DNA from: Candidatus Thiodiazotropha sp. (ex Myrtea sp. 'scaly one' KF741663)
GTDB lineage: Bacteria; Pseudomonadota; Gammaproteobacteria; Chromatiales; Chromatiaceae
NCBI GenBank assembly: GCA_025655555.1
Contig: JAHXIQ010000009.1
Coordinates: 1-64,000 of the forward strand
Length of the DNA stretch: 64,000 nt
Reading direction: 5' to 3'
The notes under the pieces were generated by a model. The model worked only from the letters and a program-made list of their open reading frames with translations, ran no database searches and was not told where the DNA came from. Positions 28,022 to 36,956 of this stretch are shown one piece after another. The first letter of the stretch is position 1. Each line of letters starts with the position of its first letter. The translations under genes and the position numbers were made by a program.

Positions 28022-28963
28022 ATGAGTGATTCCACTTTCTCTATTGTTTTTCCAGGCCAGGGCTCTCAATCAGTTGGTATGTTGGGGGCGTTGTCTGAGT
28101 CGTATCCAAGTGTTACCGAGACTTTTTCAGAGGCCTCCGAAGCCCTTGGCTATGATCTGTGGGAACTGGTTCAGAACGGCCCGGCAGAAGCCTTGAATCA
28201 GACCACCAAGACACAGCCTGCCATGTTGGCGGCCGGTGTCGCCGTTTGGCGTGTTTGGCAGTCTCAGGGAGGTGCCGTGCCCCAACAGATGGCCGGCCAC
28301 AGTCTTGGCGAGTACACGGCACTGGTTTGTGCCGGCGCCATCGCTTTTGGTGATGCGATAAAGCTGGTTGCGGAACGCGGCCGTTTCATGCAGGAAGCTG
28401 TGCCGGAAGGTACAGGCGGCATGGCCGCGATTCTCGGGCTGGATGATGACAAGATTCGTGAAGTTTGTTCCGCAGCGGCTGAGGGTGAAGTGGTCGAGGC
28501 CGTCAATTTTAATTCCCCGGGCCAGGTCGTGATTGCTGGCAATAAAGCTGCCGTCGATCGTGCCTGTGGATTGGCGAAAGACGCTGGTGCCAAGCGAGCA
28601 CTGCCTCTGCCTGTCAGTGTGCCCTCCCATTGTGCATTGATGAAACCTGCTGCCGAACGGCTGGCAGACATGCTGGCTACGATCGATGTCTCATCAACGA
28701 CAATTCCGGTTTTGCACAATGTCAGCGTTGAGGCTGCCGACGATGCCGACACCATCCGCCAGATGCTCGCAGCACAGCTCTACAGTCCTGTACGTTGGGT
28801 TGAGACTGTTGGGAAAATGGCGGCATCAGGTACAACCACTCTGCTCGAAGCGGGTCCCGGTAAAGTTTTGGCCGGTTTGACCAAGCGTATCGATCGCAAT
28901 CTCAAAGGTGTCGCAATATTCGACCCTGACACATTGAAGAACGCACTGGAGACAATCGAATGA
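28022..28963 (+). CDS. fabD: Malonyl-CoA:ACP transacylase
   Basis: Loads malonyl groups onto ACP. The 313-residue protein has the FPGQGSQ opening, catalytic Ser94 in GHSLGEY and the VPSHCALM segment with the catalytic His. It lies 18 bases after fabH and overlaps fabG by four bases (ATGA). Confidence 0.97.
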   Translation: MSDSTFSIVFPGQGSQSVGMLGALSESYPSVTETFSEASEALGYDLWELVQNGPAEALNQTTKTQPAMLAAGVAVWRVWQSQGGAVPQQMAGHSLGEYTALVCAGAIAFGDAIKLVAERGRFMQEAVPEGTGGMAAILGLDDDKIREVCSAAAEGEVVEAVNFNSPGQVVIAGNKAAVDRACGLAKDAGAKRALPLPVSVPSHCALMKPAAERLADMLATIDVSSTTIPVLHNVSVEAADDADTIRQMLAAQLYSPVRWVETVGKMAASGTTTLLEAGPGKVLAGLTKRIDRNLKGVAIFDPDTLKNALETIE

Positions 28964-29703
28964 GTCTGGAAAACGAAGTTGCACTCGTCACTGGTGCCAG
29001 CCGCGGTATCGGTGCGGCCATTGCAGATAAACTTGCCGAAGCCGGCGCCACAGTTATTGGCACGGCCACTTCAGAGAAGGGCGCCGACGCTATCAGCGAA
29101 CGTATGCAAGCAGCGGGGCAGAAAGGCATAGGCATGGTGCTCAATGTCTCCGAACAGGATTCGGTAGATGCCCTGATGAAAGCCATTTCTGACGCGTACG
29201 GAAATCCGACAATCCTGGTGAATAATGCGGGCATCACCCGTGACAACCTGCTCATGCGTATGAAAGATGACGAGTGGGAAAGTATCATCAATACAAACCT
29301 GACCTCAGTCTTCCGCCTCAGCAAAGCCGTTCTGCGCGGTATGATGAAAGCACGCAAGGGCAGAGTGATTAACATCTCATCGGTTGTCGGTGCTATGGGT
29401 AACGCGGGTCAGACGAATTACGCCGCAGCAAAGGCGGGTATCCACGGATTTACCCGATCAATGGCAAGAGAAGTTGGTTCCAGAGGTATAACGGTTAATT
29501 CCGTGGCGCCGGGTTTCATCGAAACCGATATGACCAAGTCATTACCTGAAGCTCAGCGCAAGGCGCTTGAGGAGAATATTCCTCTGCAAAAGCTGGGACA
29601 GCCAGAGGATATTGCCAATACCGTACTCTTTCTGGCGAGTGAATCAGGACGCTATATCACGGGTGAGACACTGCATGTGAACGGCGGAATGTACATGGGA
29701 TGA
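28960..29703 (+). CDS. fabG: 3-oxoacyl-ACP reductase
   Basis: NADPH-dependent reductase of the fatty-acid elongation cycle, SDR family. The cofactor motif TGASRGIG is at about 11-18, the NNAG segment follows, and the Ser-Tyr-Lys catalytic set is in ISSVVG and NYAAAKAG. The 247 residues are normal. ATGA-coupled to fabD. Confidence 0.97.
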   Translation: MSLENEVALVTGASRGIGAAIADKLAEAGATVIGTATSEKGADAISERMQAAGQKGIGMVLNVSEQDSVDALMKAISDAYGNPTILVNNAGITRDNLLMRMKDDEWESIINTNLTSVFRLSKAVLRGMMKARKGRVINISSVVGAMGNAGQTNYAAAKAGIHGFTRSMAREVGSRGITVNSVAPGFIETDMTKSLPEAQRKALEENIPLQKLGQPEDIANTVLFLASESGRYITGETLHVNGGMYMG

Positions 29704-29765
29704 TATAAATTCCATAAGCGCCAATATGTGTCATTACATTAAGAATTAACAATAAGTTATTGTTA

Positions 29766-29771
29766 TATAAT
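29766..29771 (+). promoter_or_regulatory. Candidate -10 box of an acpP promoter
   Basis: A perfect TATAAT lies in a 50-base AT-rich run about 130 bases upstream of acpP, but no clear -35 at normal spacing precedes it. acpP commonly has its own promoter, and the 195-base gap after fabG allows one. Confidence 0.35.
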
Positions 29772-29898
29772 ATTTAATATTGATTTTTGCTGCGTAAGAT
29801 TCATCTGAGGATTACGCTTTTCTCAAAAGTTTTTTGTTACTACAATACCGCATCGGTCCTATTCGAGGCCGTCGGTTAATCCAGAGGAAATTAATAAC

Positions 29899-30132
29899 AT
29901 GAGCGATGTCGTAGAACGAGTTCGTAAAATTGTCGTAGAACAACTGGGCGTTAAAGATGAAGAAGTGACTCTCGAAGCTTCCTTCGTCGATGATCTTGGC
30001 GCTGACTCTCTCGACACGGTGGAACTGGTAATGGCCCTCGAAGAGGAATTCGAAACCGAGATTCCCGATGAAGAGGCTGAGAAAATCACGACTGTGCAGT
30101 TGGCTGTAGATTACATCAACGCACACAGCTGA
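29899..30132 (+). CDS. acpP: Acyl carrier protein
   Basis: Carries growing acyl chains on 4'-phosphopantetheine. The 77-residue acidic protein has the attachment Ser37 in [10 protein letters not shown] and ends with INAHS. A GAGG site precedes the ATG. It has its own strong terminator, which fits its need for high expression. Confidence 0.98.
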   Translation: MSDVVERVRKIVVEQLGVKDEEVTLEASFVDDLGADSLDTVELVMALEEEFETEIPDEEAEKITTVQLAVDYINAHS

Positions 30133-30155
30133 TTCAGCAAGAGACTTTTTATAAC

Positions 30156-30193
30156 AGGCCGCGATGCCCCTTGAACTGGGGCGCGGCCTTTTT
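30156..30193 (+). terminator. Strong intrinsic terminator after acpP
   Basis: GGCCGC and GCCCC on the left arm pair with GGGGC and GCGGCC on the right arm, with a 3-base bulge and a 7-base loop, followed by TTTTT. fabF begins 41 bases later, so read-through or a separate promoter must serve it. Confidence 0.85.
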
Positions 30194-30233
30194 GCTTTTC
30201 TGCCATACCACTGAATATGGGGGGTAGTCTCAC

Positions 30234-31475
30234 ATGACTGCAAGAAGGGTTGTTGTTACTGGACTGGGCACGGTTGCACCGGTGGGCTTGGATATTCCCT
30301 CTTCGTGGGAAAATATTGTGGCTGGCAAAAGCGGTATCCAACCCATCACCCATTTCGATGTTGAGCCTTTCACTACCCAGTTCGGTGGGCCAATCTACGA
30401 TTTCGAGATCACCGACTATGTATCCAAGAAAGAAGCCAAAAAGATGGACAAGTTTATCCATTATGGCGTCGCTGCCGGGATACAGGCGATCAAAGACTCA
30501 GGTATTGAAGTCACCGAAGAGAACGCGGACCGTATTGGCGTTCTGATTGGCTCGGGTATTGGTGGTATTACCGGAATCGAGAACAGCTACCAGTCCTACC
30601 TTGATGGTGGACCTCGGAAGATCTCACCTTTTTTTGTCCCTTCAAGCATTATCAACATGGTGTCCGGAAATCTCTCCATCATGTATGGCATGAAGGGTCC
30701 CAACTATTCCATCGTCTCTGCCTGTAGCAGTGGTGCTCACAGTATCGGAGAAGCGGCGATGATGATTCGCCATGGCCGCACCGACGTCATGATTGCCGGT
30801 GGTGCCGAGATGGCAACCTCGCCAGTCGGTCTGGGCGGTTTCGCGGCTGCCAGGGCGCTTTCACGCCGCAATGATGATCCTCAAGGCGCGAGCAGGCCTT
30901 GGGACAAAGATCGTGACGGTTTCGTGCTCAGTGACGGTGCCGGTGTCGTGGTACTGGAAGAGTACGAGCAAGCCAAAGCCCGGGGTGCAAAGATCTATGC
31001 TGAATTGGTCGGTGTGGGCATGAATTCAGATGCCTACCATATGACGGCTCCATCGGTTGACGGCTCCGGTGCTGCCAAGTGTATGGAATTGGCGCTTAAA
31101 GATGGTGGACTCAATAAAGAGGATGTGGACTACATCAATGCCCATGGTACCTCCACACCTGCGGGTGATGTGGCTGAGACTATGGCTGTGAAGCGAGCCT
31201 TTGGCGATCATGCTCACAAGCTTTGTGTCAGTTCGACCAAGTCGATGACCGGACACATGCTTGGAGCAGCTGGTGGAGCCGAAGCGGTTTACAGCATCCT
31301 GGCGTTATATCACCAGGTAGTACCGCCAACCATCAACCTGGAAAATCCTGATCCGGATTGTGACCTGGACTATGTACCGAAGACGGCTAGGGAGATGGAG
31401 ATGAATGTGGTGATTTCCAACTCATTCGGCTTTGGTGGTACCAATGGTACGTTGGCATTTCGTAAAGCCGAGTGA
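30234..31475 (+). CDS. fabF: 3-oxoacyl-ACP synthase II (KAS II)
   Basis: Elongates acyl-ACP with malonyl-ACP and controls unsaturated chain length. The 413-residue protein has Cys164 in SACSSGAHS, His in NAHGTSTP and His in [10 protein letters not shown], the KAS I/II triad. A GGGGG-containing ribosome site lies before ATG 30234. It follows acpP as in other gammaproteobacteria. Confidence 0.97.
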   Translation: MTARRVVVTGLGTVAPVGLDIPSSWENIVAGKSGIQPITHFDVEPFTTQFGGPIYDFEITDYVSKKEAKKMDKFIHYGVAAGIQAIKDSGIEVTEENADRIGVLIGSGIGGITGIENSYQSYLDGGPRKISPFFVPSSIINMVSGNLSIMYGMKGPNYSIVSACSSGAHSIGEAAMMIRHGRTDVMIAGGAEMATSPVGLGGFAAARALSRRNDDPQGASRPWDKDRDGFVLSDGAGVVVLEEYEQAKARGAKIYAELVGVGMNSDAYHMTAPSVDGSGAAKCMELALKDGGLNKEDVDYINAHGTSTPAGDVAETMAVKRAFGDHAHKLCVSSTKSMTGHMLGAAGGAEAVYSILALYHQVVPPTINLENPDPDCDLDYVPKTAREMEMNVVISNSFGFGGTNGTLAFRKAE

Positions 31476-31541
31476 CTGGTACGGACCTGACTCTTTTTAC
31501 TGTTCGGCCCGTGTTTTTCTAGCTTCACAGGGACAGCCTCC

Positions 31542-32360
31542 TTGCTGCTAAACGGTCTTCCTGCCGAACAGATACCTCTTACAGACCGGGGTCTTCACTA
31601 TGGTGATGGGCTTTTCGAGACCCTTGCGGTAATGGACGCCGAACCCCGATTCTGGGACCGACACATGGCAAGACTGGCAAGGGGAGAGGCGGCATTGAAG
31701 CTGCCGCCAACCGATAAAACCCAGCTTTACCATGAGGCGCAATCAATCTGTCAGTCTACAGCACGGGGTGTCTTGAAGATCCTGATTACCCGTGGCAGTG
31801 GGGGGCGAGGCTACCGCCCACCGGAGACCTGCGAACCCCGTCGAATACTCTCTCTCCATCCCTGGCCGGATTATCCCAACCATTGGTTTAGCCAAGGTAT
31901 TCGAATGCGGGTCTGTGAGACACGTTTGAGTCGAAATCCTCGATTGGCTGGACACAAGCATCTCAATCGCCTGGAACAGGTCCTGGCTCGTCAGGAGTGG
32001 CAGGACCCGGATATTGCCGAAGGCCTGATGTTGGATGAGCAGGGAATGGTTGTCTCAGGCACCCAAAGTAATCTGTTTGTGATTGTAGAGGGTAAGCTTA
32101 TGACTCCGGATCTGAGTTATTCAGGGGTGACAGGCATCATGCGTGAGGTGGTGATTGAGTGTGCCGAACGACTGGGACTGCCGCTTCTCATCAAACAGCT
32201 TGATCTTGCGACGGTGAAAAGTGCTCAGGCAATGTTTATCACTAACTCCCTAATGGGACTCTGCCCCGTTGCATCTGTGGATGAGCATCACTATGCGCTC
32301 AGCGGGATACCGCACAACTTGCAGCAAGTACTATGCGAATCCATAGAGCAAGGTGTGTGA
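31542..32360 (+). CDS. pabC: Aminodeoxychorismate lyase
   Basis: Fold-type IV PLP enzyme that makes p-aminobenzoate for folate. The 272 residues open with LTDRGLHYGDGLFET; the PLP lysine is Lys139 in AGHKHLNRLEQ, matching E. coli Lys140. The start appears to be TTG 31542, since family members begin only a few residues before NGLPAEQ; AGGGA lies 8-13 bases upstream. Confidence 0.93.
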   Translation: MLLNGLPAEQIPLTDRGLHYGDGLFETLAVMDAEPRFWDRHMARLARGEAALKLPPTDKTQLYHEAQSICQSTARGVLKILITRGSGGRGYRPPETCEPRRILSLHPWPDYPNHWFSQGIRMRVCETRLSRNPRLAGHKHLNRLEQVLARQEWQDPDIAEGLMLDEQGMVVSGTQSNLFVIVEGKLMTPDLSYSGVTGIMREVVIECAERLGLPLLIKQLDLATVKSAQAMFITNSLMGLCPVASVDEHHYALSGIPHNLQQVLCESIEQGV

Positions 32361-32428
32361 GTGTGAAGCAGTGGTTAAATAAGCCCAGTGAGCACTGCAA
32401 AAGCGCCTGATTTCAGTAAAATAGACCC

Positions 32429-33427
32429 ATGTTGAATCGACTTCTCGGAATCGCCATCTTTGTTATCAGTATCCTGCTCGCCTGGGGCTGGATGCAATAT
32501 GATGACTTTATCCATACGCCACTCCAGCTACCGGAAGCGGGTATTCACTACGATCTTAAATCCGGTAGCACTATTCGTAGCGTAGCCAGTGATCTGCAAG
32601 ATAACGGCGTTATCACCAAGCCTGTCCTGTTACGGGTTGTTGCCAGATGGAATGGGCAGGCCAGTCAACTGAAAGCGGGCGAATACCATTTGCCGCACGG
32701 TATTACGCCAATCGAATTGCTGGATATTCTGACATCTGCAAGAGTCGTGCAGCATGCCATGACCATCATCGAGGGCTGGACCTTTAAACAACTCATGGAG
32801 GCTGTCAGGCGCCATGAATCCTTGGCGCATACACTGGAAGACGTCGAGAGTGAAAAGATTATGCAGGCATTGGGATTTGACGGGATGCATCCCGAGGGCC
32901 GCTTCTATCCCGATACCTATCACTTCCCCAAAGGCACCACGGATGTGGAGTTTCTCCAACGTGCCTATCGCCGTATGGAGGAGAGCCTGCAAAATGCCTG
33001 GGATAAGCGTGATGAGAATCTCCCACTGAATACTGCCTACGAGGCCCTGATACTGGCCTCAATTATTGAGAAAGAGACCGGCATACCATCAGAACGCGAC
33101 AAGATTGCCGGTGTCTTCGTACGACGCCTGAAAAAAGGGATGCGCCTGCAGACCGATCCCACCGTGATCTACGGTATGGGTGAGGCCTACGACGGTAATA
33201 TCCGGCGGCGTGACCTGACAACCGATACACCCTACAACACCTATGTCCACAAGGGCCTGACACCCACGCCTATCGCCATGCCCAGTGGAGCGGCCATCGA
33301 AGCGGCGCTCCATCCCGCAGCAGGCAATGCGCTCTATTTCGTCGCCACCGGGAATGGTGGGCACCACTTTTCCGCTACCCTGGAAGGGCATAACAAAGCT
33401 GTGCGAAAGTACCAATTGAAAAGATGA
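32429..33427 (+). CDS. mltG: Endolytic transglycosylase MltG
   Basis: Inner-membrane enzyme that cuts nascent peptidoglycan to release strands. The 332-residue protein has an N-terminal membrane anchor at about 4-22, a LysM-like region and the YceG catalytic domain. The catalytic Glu214 is in SIIEKETG, and LQTDPTVIYG and MPSGAAIEAALHP are family motifs. It overlaps tmk by four bases. Confidence 0.96.
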   Translation: MLNRLLGIAIFVISILLAWGWMQYDDFIHTPLQLPEAGIHYDLKSGSTIRSVASDLQDNGVITKPVLLRVVARWNGQASQLKAGEYHLPHGITPIELLDILTSARVVQHAMTIIEGWTFKQLMEAVRRHESLAHTLEDVESEKIMQALGFDGMHPEGRFYPDTYHFPKGTTDVEFLQRAYRRMEESLQNAWDKRDENLPLNTAYEALILASIIEKETGIPSERDKIAGVFVRRLKKGMRLQTDPTVIYGMGEAYDGNIRRRDLTTDTPYNTYVHKGLTPTPIAMPSGAAIEAALHPAAGNALYFVATGNGGHHFSATLEGHNKAVRKYQLKR

Positions 33428-34065
33428 AACAGCAACGCGGAAGATTCATCACAGTAGAAGGGGGCGAGGGCGCCGGCAAGAGCAGCAATCTCGCCTTTGT
33501 GCAATCCTTGCTCGAAGCAGCCGGTAAGAAGGTGTTGTTTACACGTGAACCCGGTGGTACGCCGCTGGGGGAGTCGATACGTGAACTGTTGTTAGGCCAC
33601 AAGCATACGGGGATGGCCGACGAGACTGAGCTACTGCTGATGTTTGCCGCCAGGGCAGAGCATCTTCACAGAAAAATCCTACCGGCGCTAGAGTCGGGGA
33701 CCTGGGTCCTGTGCGACCGCTTCACAGATGCCAGCTACGCCTATCAGGGAGCAGGGCGAGGTATTGCCCGGAATCGTATAGCTATCCTGGAGAGCTACGT
33801 ACAGGGAGATCTCAGGCCCGATCTGACCCTGTTGCTCGACCTACCCGTGAAGACCGGCCTGGAGCGGGCGGGTAATCGATCAGCGCCTGACCGATTCGAA
33901 AAAGAGGCGATGGATTTCTTCGAAAAGGTTCGCCAGGGCTATCTGAATATCGCCGCCGACGAACCAGAGAGAGTCCGCATCATCGATGCCTCACCGGTAC
34001 TGGATCAGGTACAAGCGCAGATCTCCCATGTCGTAAAAGACTATCTGGCATCTAGCGATGGATAA
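33424..34065 (+). CDS. tmk: Thymidylate kinase
   Basis: Phosphorylates dTMP to dTDP. The 213 residues contain the P-loop GGEGAGKS at 13-20, the TREPGGTPLGE loop, the DRF motif in VLCDRFTDASYAYQGAGRG (cited as DRFTDASYAYQGAGRG) and a lid region. ATGA-coupled to mltG and overlapping holB by eight bases. Confidence 0.97.
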   Translation: MKQQRGRFITVEGGEGAGKSSNLAFVQSLLEAAGKKVLFTREPGGTPLGESIRELLLGHKHTGMADETELLLMFAARAEHLHRKILPALESGTWVLCDRFTDASYAYQGAGRGIARNRIAILESYVQGDLRPDLTLLLDLPVKTGLERAGNRSAPDRFEKEAMDFFEKVRQGYLNIAADEPERVRIIDASPVLDQVQAQISHVVKDYLASSDG

Positions 34066-35050
34066 AGCTGTCTATACCCGCCTTCCCTGGCAGGATGAAC
34101 AGTGGCAGCGTCTGCAGCAGGCCCGCCAGCAGGGCAGGCTGCCTCACGCATTACTCTTCGGTGGGCCGCGGGGAGTCGGCAAGGAGGCGTTCGCTTTGGC
34201 AATCGCCCAAGCCACCCTCTGCCCCGATAGTGATGATGAAGGTCGTCCCTGCGGTATCTGCCGTCACTGCCACCTGCTGCACAGCGGGACCCATCCAGAT
34301 TTCCAATGGGTGGTGCCGGAGGAAGAGAGCAAAAGTGGCGAGATCAAAATCGAAGCCATCCGTAAACTCACTGCCAGTGCCGGCCTCACGGCGCAGAGCG
34401 GTGGCCACAAGGTTATCATCATTCAGCCTGCCCACCGCATGAACACGGCCGCTGCCAACAGTCTGCTGAAGACATTGGAGGAGCCGACCCGGGACACCCT
34501 CATCATCCTGCTGACCGATCAACCGGCCAGATTACTGCCCACCATCAGAAGCCGCTGCCAGCAGGTGCTTTTCCAGATACCGCCGCACCAGGACTCCCTG
34601 GACTGGCTTGGTGGGAAGATCAAGCACGCTGACGGTGAGACACTGCTCTCCCTCGCCAGTGGCGCACCACTGCTGGCGTTGAAATTGGACGATGCCGACC
34701 TGCTGGCTGCCCGTCAGCGGATGTTGGGCCAGTTTCTCTCTCTGGGAAAGCAACAGGAGGACCCGGTTGCCCTGGCCCAGGCCTGGACCGGATTTGACGG
34801 TCGCCTGCTGCTGGAGTGGCTTGCGGGGTGGGTCATCGACCTGCTGAGGCTGAAAACAGCGCCACAGCCACCGCAGCTCTTCAACCGGGACCAGACTCAA
34901 GCTTTGCACAGCCTGGCCGACAAGTTAAACTCGGGGGCGTTGCATCGCTATCTTGGCTCGGTCTACGAGGCCCGCAGCCTGATCGACAGCAACCTCAACC
35001 CACAACTGGTGTTGGAAAAACTGCTTATCGAGTGGCGCGCCTGCCGCTGA
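34058..35050 (+). CDS. holB: DNA polymerase III delta' subunit
   Basis: Clamp-loader subunit. The 330-residue protein has the P-loop-like GGPRGVGKEAF, a four-cysteine zinc module (CPDSDDEGRPCGICRHC) and the NSLLKTLEEP and SRCQ motifs of the delta'/gamma family. It overlaps tmk by eight bases, as part of the conserved cluster. Confidence 0.95.
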   Translation: MDKAVYTRLPWQDEQWQRLQQARQQGRLPHALLFGGPRGVGKEAFALAIAQATLCPDSDDEGRPCGICRHCHLLHSGTHPDFQWVVPEEESKSGEIKIEAIRKLTASAGLTAQSGGHKVIIIQPAHRMNTAAANSLLKTLEEPTRDTLIILLTDQPARLLPTIRSRCQQVLFQIPPHQDSLDWLGGKIKHADGETLLSLASGAPLLALKLDDADLLAARQRMLGQFLSLGKQQEDPVALAQAWTGFDGRLLLEWLAGWVIDLLRLKTAPQPPQLFNRDQTQALHSLADKLNSGALHRYLGSVYEARSLIDSNLNPQLVLEKLLIEWRACR

Positions 35051-35084
35051 CAGGCCCCACAGAAAGGAAAGACTAGGATTTAAA

Positions 35085-35432
35085 ATGGCTGGTGGACCCA
35101 AACAAGGCATACTCTCGCTGACTATCAAGGATAAAAATGCCCTCTATGCGGCATACATGCAGTTCGTGCAGTACGGTGGCCTTTTCATACCTACCACCAA
35201 GCAGTACCGTCTGGGTGACGAAGTCTTCATGCTGCTGACCCTGATGGATGAGGCGGAACGCCTGCCGGTTGCCGGTAAAATCATCTGGATCACACCGGTC
35301 GGCGCCGAAGGCAACCGTGCAGCAGGAATTGGTGTTCAGTTTAGCGACCAGGATGGCGGTGCGGCACGTAACAAGATCGAGACCTACCTCGCCGGCGCTC
35401 TGAAGTCGGATCGCCCGACCCATACCCTTTAA
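35085..35432 (+). CDS. pilZ: Type IV pilus PilZ protein
   Basis: A 115-residue PilZ-domain protein. It lacks the RxxxR and DxSxxG c-di-GMP contacts, as does the original Pseudomonas PilZ, which acts with PilB and FimX in pilus extension. The QYRLGDEVFMLLTLMDE and GAEGNRAAGIGVQF segments match the family. Its place between holB and tatD is the same as in Pseudomonas. Confidence 0.92.
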   Translation: MAGGPKQGILSLTIKDKNALYAAYMQFVQYGGLFIPTTKQYRLGDEVFMLLTLMDEAERLPVAGKIIWITPVGAEGNRAAGIGVQFSDQDGGAARNKIETYLAGALKSDRPTHTL

Positions 35433-35614
35433 ACTTGTAAGATTTCGATAGCCGAATTTTCTCTCTGCTAGGATTCGTATGCCTGCTGCATCTATCGCCC
35501 AAAGGAAGCAGTCCGCAACAACCGGACAATCTGGCAACTATTTACGGTGATTAATTGCGTCCATTTGCGGCAAAATAAACCCATCAAAAGCAACGACTCA
35601 ACAGGACCCTAACC

Positions 35615-36394
35615 ATGCTGGTGGACTCTCACTGCCATCTCGACCGTGTCGCCCTCGACCACTACGACAACAGCTTCGATCAATTCGTCCAAAAGACACT
35701 CGAAAGCGGCATCAGCCAAATGCTCTGCGTCTCCATCGACCTGGAGTCCTGGCCCGCCATGGTTAAGTTGGTCGAACCCTATCCGCAGATCAGCATCTCT
35801 GTCGGCGTCCACCCTAACGATAAGGAACGACGCGAACCCAGAGTAGAGGAGCTGGTCGAGCTATCACAGACCCCCAAGGTAGTTGCCATCGGTGAGACCG
35901 GTCTGGACTACTTCCATGGTGAAGGTGACTTAGACTGGCAACGCGATCGTTTCCGCCGTCATATCCGTGCGGCCATAGTTGCAAATAAACCCCTCATCAT
36001 CCACACACGCGAGGCCAAGGCCGACACCATCGATATCATGCGTGAAGAGAACGCCGCAGAAGCCAGAGGTGTCATGCACTGCTTCACCGAGGACTGGCCC
36101 ATGGCAAAACAGGCACTGGATATGGGTTTCTTTATCTCTTTTTCCGGCATCATCACTTTCAAGAATGCTGCTGACCTACGCGAAGTTGTTCAACAAGTTC
36201 CCATGGAACAATTGTTGATCGAGACCGATTCCCCTTATCTGGCGCCGGTGCCATTTCGTGGTAAGCCCAATCAACCGCGCTATGTGGAGAAAGTGGCAGC
36301 GTGTGTGGCGGAATTGAAGGGGCTGGCACCTGATGCTGTGGCAAAGCAGACGAGAGAAAACTTCTACCGTTGTTTTCCATTGGCTGCTGTCTGA
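35615..36394 (+). CDS. TatD-family metal-dependent DNase (YcfH-like)
   Basis: TIM-barrel metallohydrolase of 259 residues. Metal ligands are in VDSHCHLD at the start, GETGLDY, the later IIHTR and ETDSPYLAP. E. coli relatives have 3'-5' exonuclease or D-aminoacyl-tRNA deacylase-like activity. It ends the conserved cluster that began at yceD. Confidence 0.94.
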   Translation: MLVDSHCHLDRVALDHYDNSFDQFVQKTLESGISQMLCVSIDLESWPAMVKLVEPYPQISISVGVHPNDKERREPRVEELVELSQTPKVVAIGETGLDYFHGEGDLDWQRDRFRRHIRAAIVANKPLIIHTREAKADTIDIMREENAAEARGVMHCFTEDWPMAKQALDMGFFISFSGIITFKNAADLREVVQQVPMEQLLIETDSPYLAPVPFRGKPNQPRYVEKVAACVAELKGLAPDAVAKQTRENFYRCFPLAAV

Positions 36395-36956
36395 CTGGCT
36401 TTTTATCCGACTCCAGAGATGCAATATTGAATTAAGACTGTATTTCTGAAGGTTGTTTTTTTGGGACAAGATTCAAAAAAGCTTTTTTAGAAAAATTGAT
36501 ATTGATTGCTCTAATCAGAAGAATAACCTGCTTCATTTCTCAAAATATCGGGCTGTGGTCTATCTACTGGAAGTGAATGTGATCGTTGCCAGAGCAGCAG
36601 TAAATCATTTTTTATCAATACTCCCCAATCCCTAAACGAAGTATATATAGCGGTTCAATCAACAATTATTTTCCGCATCATGACTCTTCATAGCTAAAAA
36701 ATATCCGCAGTGTTTGAGTCAGAAATAAAGATGCTGAGTCCGCTTTTATTAAGGCTTGTTAATTTTTTGATCCTTGAAGGTCTAAAAATTTCTCATTAAC
36801 AATCTGATTCAGCATTGTTTGTGCCGGGTCAACGCATGGATGGATACGAACTGATATATTGAAGATTCAGCTGTTATTGCCGATAGTCTATGTAATGGGT
36901 CCTATACCTGAACCGATGACTAACCAATTCTAACAGCGCTTTCTGGAGTGGCTTTC
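36395..36956. other. AT-rich intergenic region, nothing recognised
   Basis: About 560 bases after tatD. Short open frames here lack ribosome sites and coding character. I see no strong hairpin or RNA gene. The promoter of the following large gene is presumably near the right end. Confidence 0.5.

Noticed and set aside
36453-36635. 60-codon frame after tatD
   Set aside because: No ribosome site, AT-rich and without features; treated as intergenic.
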